Assembly: GCA_039923455.1 (NCBI GenBank)
Contig: JBDTCS010000131.1
Coordinates: forward strand, 1-11,872
Direction of reading: 5' to 3'
DNA: 11,872 nt
Source: JBDTCS01 sp039923455
GTDB lineage: Bacteria; Bacteroidota; Ignavibacteria; Palsa-1295
The translations under genes were made by a program, and so were the position numbers. Below, piece by piece: positions 7,650 through 11,872 of this stretch (position 1 is the stretch's first letter; the number at the start of each line of letters is the position of its first letter). The notes below the pieces were generated by a model. It ran no database searches and was not told where the DNA came from. It was given only the letters and a program-made list of their open reading frames with translations.

Positions 7650-8132
7650 CGTTGCAGGTTTAAAAATAAGTGGAAACAACAGTGAATAACTTTCTGAATA
7701 AAAATAACACACACTCACAAATCTCAGAAGCCGAAAAACTTTATCGGCATACTTGTCTTAGGAGAAACAGCCACACCAGAAGGTGAATTTGCTCAAAGAA
7801 AGCTGGCCAACTCTTTGGTTAGCATCGCCCTCAAAAACCGTCAAGAATCACCTAAAATGAGCAGAAAAGAACAACTTAGGGGCAGAACTATCACCCGAAC
7901 TTCACAACAAAATTCGAATAATATGTCATGTGACTCAATATTTCTCTGTAAAGATACTGAAAAAATCTCCCGACTCACTTGAAAAGACCATTCAGACTTC
8001 AAAAGGTTACACTATTTTTGAAAGTATTTTGAAAAATCTTTTGGAGTGGTGCAAGCCTGACTCTTCTAACGAGCCATTTCGGATAGGCAAAAGTTATTGA
8101 AAGAGAGCGTGCGACCAAGAGCGGACCGACCC
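7650..8132. other. AT-rich intergenic region upstream of the giant T9SS cargo gene
   Basis: This 483-bp gap separates two minus-strand genes, so it should contain the leader and promoter of the 3906-7649 gene. I find no gene or RNA family. TATTTTTA boxes near the start of that gene resemble the -7 consensus at seven of eight positions but lack a properly spaced -33 box. A hairpin readable in plus-strand RNA (GCTGGCCAA at 7802-7810, TTGGTTAGC at 7815-7823, with two G-U pairs) and several short AT-rich repeats (CTTGAAAAG/CTTCAAAAG, 7979-8007) are visible. No terminator with a T-run was found for the DUF1573 gene ending at 8133. Confidence 0.5.
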
Positions 8133-8870
8133 TTACTCGCTGCGCTTGCCGGACTCTTGCGGGCCGGTGACCGTCGCGACGATGGACATTCGGAGGTCGT
8201 GGTTATGCGTGCTCGAGTTGGGAAAACGAACCTCACCTATATAGGTACCTTGATGCGTAGCTCGAATCTTAATCGGGACGATCACAGAATCACCTGCGCC
8301 GAGCACCACCTGATCCCGCTGCACGAACGAAAGCGTGCAGTATCCTCCCTCAGCCGTGATCGGAGGATCAAGTGTGATCCTGGTGGCACTTTCATTCTTT
8401 ATTCGGACGAAGACTTGATCCGAATCTCCGGGCAACATTTCACCCATAACAAAATACGAGGTGGGCTCAAGCGTAAGATCACGCTTCAATTGCGCAGTTA
8501 GCAATAGTGTGAGAGAAGGGCGCTTCGGATCATTCGATTCGATGCTAAGCGTTTTTGCGAGCAAACCAAATTCGTGAATTGCGTCAACGGAGAGATCGAT
8601 GACCGCAGTATCACCGTGCAGAATTATTTTCCGATCGATAGGCGCAATCGTGCAACCACATGCTGGTTGCACTGTATCGATTCGCAAAGGTAAGTCACCA
8701 TTGTTGATGACTCGCACCTTTGCAGAAAGTACGCCAGCATACGTGTTGCCCCAATCCACTTTATCACCGCCGATAATTTCGATCTGCGGTTGAGCGCGAA
8801 GACAGTTCGCACTAACCAGCGCTGCGAAGCCAATCAAAAACGATGACAAAATTCGAGATACTCGTTGCAT
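8133..8870 (-). CDS. Exported DUF1573-domain protein
   Basis: 245 residues from ATG 8870, chosen over an in-frame TTG at 8921 because GGAGGT lies four bases upstream and a signal peptide starts exactly there (hydrophobic RILSSFLIGFAALVSA, cleavage probably after LRA near residue 26). C23 is preceded by SAN, a poor lipobox, so lipoprotein status is unlikely. Residues 35 to about 128 form a DUF1573 domain. They contain NNGDLPLRI, the signature VQPACGCTIAP (67-77, C71 and C73), and IESNDPKRPS with the final strand. The remainder (about 130-245) looks like a second Ig-like beta-sandwich of the same general kind. The family is widespread in Bacteroidota and Chlorobiota, exported and of unknown biochemical role. 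The gene follows the propeller gene by 53 bases, so the two probably form an operon. Confidence 0.88.
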   Translation of the reverse strand: MQRVSRILSSFLIGFAALVSANCLRAQPQIEIIGGDKVDWGNTYAGVLSAKVRVINNGDLPLRIDTVQPACGCTIAPIDRKIILHGDTAVIDLSVDAIHEFGLLAKTLSIESNDPKRPSLTLLLTAQLKRDLTLEPTSYFVMGEMLPGDSDQVFVRIKNESATRITLDPPITAEGGYCTLSFVQRDQVVLGAGDSVIVPIKIRATHQGTYIGEVRFPNSSTHNHDLRMSIVATVTGPQESGKRSE

Positions 8871-8874
8871 TATT

Positions 8875-8880
8875 ACCTCC
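8875..8880 (-). promoter_or_regulatory. Shine-Dalgarno that fixes the DUF1573 start
   Basis: On the minus strand GGAGGT lies four bases before ATG 8870. It rules in favour of this start over the upstream TTG at 8921 and shows that the organism uses Shine-Dalgarno initiation for at least some genes. Confidence 0.8.
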
Positions 8881-8923
8881 GAAGGAATCCTCGCGTCGTT
8901 GCAGGTTTTGGTGCGGACCAACT

Positions 8924-11200
8924 TTATTTCACAACTACAATCATTGCAACTCGTGAAGCAGGTCCTCCGGATATTCGAGCGCTGTATGTCCCACTCGGAA
9001 TAAGGCTAACGTCCCAAACTGCATGGGATACATCACCGCTCAAATTATCCATCACTTGTGAACTCAGATCCGCTAACTCAAGACCAAGCAGGTCGTATAT
9101 CTTTAGCGAAAGTGGAAAGCTTCGCAGGTTCGCGAGTCCGGTTAGTTGAATATCCGTCTTTCGGGATGCGGGATTTGGAATGTTCACGAGGTATAAGTAT
9201 TTTCCCGGATAATCATAATCCTCGTGGTGCGAACTCGCGACAACACTCGGCGGCCCACCGGATAATTTTTTTCGGAAAAAGGTATGCTCTCCACAGAGAT
9301 AGACTGTGTTCGGATAGGGAAATAGCACGCGGTTAAATCCATCGTCAGCGGCGATTAGATCATCGGAAGGCCACGGATCTTCTTTCGACCAGGTATTGCC
9401 GCCATCTGTCGTCGCGAGTATCGATGTGTCGAATCCGACAACGTAGCCGATGCTGTCATTCATGAAATTGATATCGAGATATTGCGTTCTACTTGAGGTG
9501 CCTCGGTGCATATCCGACCAGGTATCTCCTCCATCCGTCGATCGTACCAACACATCCATTGCACCTGCAGCGAATACGGTATTGGAATTCTTGATGAAGA
9601 CCGAGTGAATCAGCTGCAATTCATTTTGCAAAACCTGATCCCACGTGTCTCCGCCATCCTTCGTGCGAAAGACTCTACCATACCCGGTGTCTTTTCCTGA
9701 CTGAAGATGGACATAGTAATTCGCAGTCAGAAAGCCGAACCGGTCTCCGCTTGACTTCAAAAAAGTGATCTTCTGAAATGACAATTTCCCTGGCAAATGA
9801 AGAATTGGATTTTTCCGAGACCAGGAGTAACCGTTGTCGGTAGTGTGAAAGATTGTCGAGTCTCCGACCAAATATCCATTCTGTGCATCGGCGAAAGAGA
9901 GGTGAGCCAAAGAGGTGGAATTTAACGTAGTACCGACATGCCAACTTTCACCCGCGTCAGAAGTGCGGTAAAGATTTCCATAACTGCCATCTACAGCAAA
10001 GCCGGTATCACGATCGATAAAGTGTAGATCTGTCAGGAAGAGAAACGCATCCAGCGCACCGAGCGCAGGCTGCCAACGCCAGCTTGTGCCACTATCAAGC
10101 GATGTGTAAACACCCAAGTGACCGATCGCAAAGCCAACACCTCCAGTTGTGAATTGCATGTTGCTGATTCCGCCACTGCCTCCACCTTGACCGAGATAGC
10201 TAAGTAATTTGATCTGCCAATCGGTACCGCTGTTTTTCGTGAACATCACAAGACCACCACCTCCGACTACAAAAGCGTCAGTCGAGTTGAGAAAGGATAC
10301 CGCTGTGAACGCGGCTCCAGAATTTAGTACCTCAGGGATGACAGAGGCAGACCATGACACACCCGCATCGGAAGTTCGTATCATGACTTGCGTACCAACG
10401 ACGAGGACGCGGTTTGCATCGATCATCTTCACCGCAGAAACCGAGAACACGAGGGTGTCGGGTGCAAGATGTTTTACCCATGATTGGCCCCCATCCGTTG
10501 TCTTGAGAAGAATCCCTGCTGGATTGCTGAATGGATCGTCGAGACCGACGGCTACTCCGTTTTGTGCATCGATGAAATCGACGGCGAGGAGTTGCCACTT
10601 CGTCCCGCTCGGCTGTTGTTGCCAGGTGTCACCGCCATTCGTCGTTTTCAGTATTGTACCGCTGTCACCTACAACGTAACCCAATCGGCTCCCTACGAAG
10701 ACCAGATTGTTCAGAGTCGTGCTCGTACCTGAATTCAAATTGTTCCAAGTCTTACCTCCGTCCAGGCTCCTATAAATTCGCCCGCTCGTTCCGATCACGA
10801 ATGCAGTGTCGATCGAGACAAATTCTACGCGGTTCGCTATATCTCCCCCGATCGACTTTGTCGCCGATTGCCAGAGTGCCCCACCATTCGTTGTAAAAAA
10901 GATCTCGCCGGCTTGAAATCCGATTACGATACCTCGATCGCTTCCAAAAAAACTGACTCCTTGAAGATCGGTGTACGTGTTGATCTTCTGGCGAGTCCAA
11001 GTTTGGCCTGCGTCATCCGAGACGAGAATTCGGCCTTCATTTGCGACCGCAACTACTCGAGTGGGCGTGATATAGGAAACAGAATTAAAACCTTCTTGCC
11101 CGATTCTCTCCCACGGGCTTTGCGCACCATTCTTGCCGAGAACGAGGCTTGAAAAGAATATTAATACTGTAACGGATAGGGCGACGAAGAATCGGTTCAT
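8924..11200 (-). CDS. Secreted tandem beta-propeller (YCF48/BNR-like) protein with T9SS sorting domain
   Basis: 758 residues from ATG 11200, with a signal peptide (RFFVALSVTVLIFFSSLVL) and GAGGT five bases upstream. From residue 61 to 604 there are thirteen Asp-box/BNR motifs of form [ST]xDxGxxW, the first SDDAGQTW (61-68) and the last TTDGGNTW (597-604). Each is preceded by a beta-strand pair like FVGSRLGYVVGDSGTILK. This is the pattern of YCF48 (photosystem II assembly factor-like) propellers and sortilin/BNR proteins. One more blade-like segment without an Asp box (about 620-650, VLFPYPNTVYLCG) would make fourteen, consistent with two seven-bladed propellers. About 675-758 is the T9SS sorting domain: IPNPASRKTDIQL, then LKIYDLLGLEL at 699, and GTYSARIS near the end. 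No catalytic residues are evident, so glycosidase activity is not claimed. It is first in a probable operon with the DUF1573 gene. Confidence 0.92.
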   Translation of the reverse strand: MNRFFVALSVTVLIFFSSLVLGKNGAQSPWERIGQEGFNSVSYITPTRVVAVANEGRILVSDDAGQTWTRQKINTYTDLQGVSFFGSDRGIVIGFQAGEIFFTTNGGALWQSATKSIGGDIANRVEFVSIDTAFVIGTSGRIYRSLDGGKTWNNLNSGTSTTLNNLVFVGSRLGYVVGDSGTILKTTNGGDTWQQQPSGTKWQLLAVDFIDAQNGVAVGLDDPFSNPAGILLKTTDGGQSWVKHLAPDTLVFSVSAVKMIDANRVLVVGTQVMIRTSDAGVSWSASVIPEVLNSGAAFTAVSFLNSTDAFVVGGGGLVMFTKNSGTDWQIKLLSYLGQGGGSGGISNMQFTTGGVGFAIGHLGVYTSLDSGTSWRWQPALGALDAFLFLTDLHFIDRDTGFAVDGSYGNLYRTSDAGESWHVGTTLNSTSLAHLSFADAQNGYLVGDSTIFHTTDNGYSWSRKNPILHLPGKLSFQKITFLKSSGDRFGFLTANYYVHLQSGKDTGYGRVFRTKDGGDTWDQVLQNELQLIHSVFIKNSNTVFAAGAMDVLVRSTDGGDTWSDMHRGTSSRTQYLDINFMNDSIGYVVGFDTSILATTDGGNTWSKEDPWPSDDLIAADDGFNRVLFPYPNTVYLCGEHTFFRKKLSGGPPSVVASSHHEDYDYPGKYLYLVNIPNPASRKTDIQLTGLANLRSFPLSLKIYDLLGLELADLSSQVMDNLSGDVSHAVWDVSLIPSGTYSARISGGPASRVAMIVVVK

Positions 11201-11205
11201 ATATG

Positions 11206-11210
11206 ACCTC
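11206..11210 (-). promoter_or_regulatory. Shine-Dalgarno of the propeller gene
   Basis: On the minus strand GAGGT lies five bases before ATG 11200. It agrees with the signal peptide beginning at that ATG. Confidence 0.7.
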
Positions 11211-11220
11211 TATGCTGCAA

Positions 11221-11251
11221 TAAATTTAAGTAAAGCGGGCTACAACTCCAA
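11221..11251 (-). promoter_or_regulatory. Candidate promoter of the propeller-DUF1573 operon
   Basis: Read on the minus strand, TTGG (11251-11248) and TAAATTTA (11228-11221) are separated by 19 bases. The Bacteroidota consensus is TTTG, 19-21 bases, TAnnTTTG; the -7 box matches seven of eight positions and the -33 box most of its core. The predicted leader is very short but still contains the Shine-Dalgarno. Confidence 0.45.
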
Positions 11252-11313
11252 GCCATCTCTGATAACCCCGTCACAAGGTGGAAGTTGCGGTAGCTAAATT
11301 TCTTTACCAATGA

Positions 11314-11350
11314 GACGGGTCCGCGCCGCCAATTGTAGCGCAGACCCGTC
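11314..11350 (-). terminator. Strong hairpin after the cysteine-rich gene, possible terminator
   Basis: GACGGGTC (11314-11321) pairs fully with GACCCGTC (11343-11350). After one C/A mismatch, GCGC (11323-11326) pairs with GCGC (11338-11341) around an 11-base loop. It sits 33 bases after the stop of the cysteine-rich gene and about 110 bases before the propeller gene. The flanking minus-strand sequence (TCATTGGTAAAG) has no good T-run, so this is either a weak terminator or a regulatory hairpin. Confidence 0.5.
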
Positions 11351-11383
11351 CACTGTGTGGCTTACGTAGACGTAAATAAAAGT

Positions 11384-11872
11384 TTATAAGCAACTCTCGG
11401 TTGTTCTTACTCTCGTCGCACCCGGAGGTGGCGTTGGGCATCCGGAGCAAGTGCTCGGAAGGCTATAACTCGAGATGAGCGTCGATGTGAAGACACCGCT
11501 CGAGCAGCAGACTTTAAATCTATCCCAGCACCATCCACCACCCGTGCAGACCTTGAGGTAACGGTGGTTTAGCGTTGTGCCATCGACAACACTCGATACG
11601 ATCCAACTGATCTTGCACGAGCCGCGGAACATTCTCCAGTCTTCTGAACCAGGAGGACAAGGCGTGCAGGCGAGATGCTGTGGATTGTCTTTGATGATCT
11701 GCGCCATAGCATCATCGATGAGTTGATCATCTGTTTCGGTACCGAGGCAATCATCATCTATATCAATGCTCTGAATGAAGAAATCATTATACATCCCGCA
11801 GCCGTGACGATAACAGTAGCAGATCGTTGCAGTGCAGGAGTGACCTGCACGACTCCCATCATTGACCAGAAG
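11384..11872 (-). CDS. Cysteine-rich hypothetical protein, 5' end beyond the window
   Basis: The frame stays open from the window edge to TAA at 11384, giving 162 visible residues. The ATG at 11794 is internal, because 26 more codons upstream (with CTATICYCYRHGCG) have the same cysteine-rich character, so the true start lies outside. There are 15 cysteines, about 9 percent. The core has CTPCPPGSEDW, then GSCKISWI, then KVCTGGGWCWDRFKVCC, and a proline-rich end with CSGCPTPPPG. I do not see a T9SS sorting domain; the protein ends TESCL. This density suggests disulfides after export, or metal binding through CxxC pairs. I vaguely associate the CPPG-x4-W-x6-GxC arrangement with lineage-restricted secreted proteins of Ignavibacteria/Kapabacteria, but cannot name a family. 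No function is claimed. Confidence 0.75.
   Translation of the reverse strand, partial: LLVNDGSRAGHSCTATICYCYRHGCGMYNDFFIQSIDIDDDCLGTETDDQLIDDAMAQIIKDNPQHLACTPCPPGSEDWRMFRGSCKISWIVSSVVDGTTLNHRYLKVCTGGGWCWDRFKVCCSSGVFTSTLISSYSLPSTCSGCPTPPPGATRVRTTESCL

Noticed and set aside
8097..8501. A 134-codon open frame on the plus strand at the end of the DUF1573 gene
   Set aside because: Antisense to the well-supported DUF1573 coding region; no start signals.
8133..8870. DUF1573 protein as a lipoprotein through C23
   Set aside because: The residues before the cysteine (VSAN) have Asn at -1, which does not fit a lipobox; cleavage after LRA is more likely.
8924..11200. BNR motifs as a sign of sialidase activity
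   Set aside because: Asp-box motifs are structural. The arginine triad and catalytic residues of sialidases are not recognisable, and the strand pattern fits YCF48-like propellers better.
1..11872. CRISPR array, insertion sequence, tRNA, rRNA or phage genes
   Set aside because: No regularly spaced repeats, transposase or integrase motifs, or recognisable RNA genes were seen on either strand.

Overview
The window looks like a chromosomal segment of a Gram-negative bacterium of the Bacteroidota/Chlorobiota/Ignavibacteria/Kapabacteria side of the tree. Three sequence facts support this. LpxC and FabZ are fused in one polypeptide, which is characteristic of the Bacteroidota-Chlorobiota group. 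At least three large secreted proteins end in a type IX secretion (Por) C-terminal sorting domain. One of them has the 'NYPNPFNPST' linker that is common in Ignavibacteria and Kapabacteria. TAnnTTTG-like -7 promoter boxes, as known from Bacteroidota, also appear. I cannot assign a species.

Layout from left to right. Positions 7-975 (minus) encode a 322-residue secreted protein of unknown function with a T9SS sorting domain. A doubtful 65-codon ORF (1021-1218, minus) lies just upstream of it. A 280-bp divergent regulatory region (1219-1498) follows. The plus strand then carries a two-gene lipid A unit: lpxC-fabZ fusion (1499-2914) and lpxA (2929-3744). This unit and the facing gene end in a 161-bp convergent region holding two strong hairpin terminators. 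The minus strand from 3906 to 7649 is one very long T9SS cargo protein (about 1247 residues), preceded by an AT-rich gap of nearly 500 bp. Next come two minus-strand genes that look like an operon: a 758-residue tandem-propeller T9SS cargo (8924-11200), transcribed first, and a DUF1573 exported protein (8133-8870). The right edge holds the C-terminal part of an unusual cysteine-rich protein (11384 to beyond 11872, minus).

How the parts relate. The lpx genes make the acyl donor-dependent first steps of lipid A synthesis in the cytoplasm, with the FabZ domain supplying fatty acid dehydration. Nearly all the other genes encode exported proteins, and three of these are cell-surface or secreted T9SS cargo. 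No mobile element, CRISPR array, tRNA, rRNA or defence system was recognised. The least explained items are the cysteine-rich protein at the right edge, the giant surface protein with its long leader region, and the T9SS cargo at the left edge.
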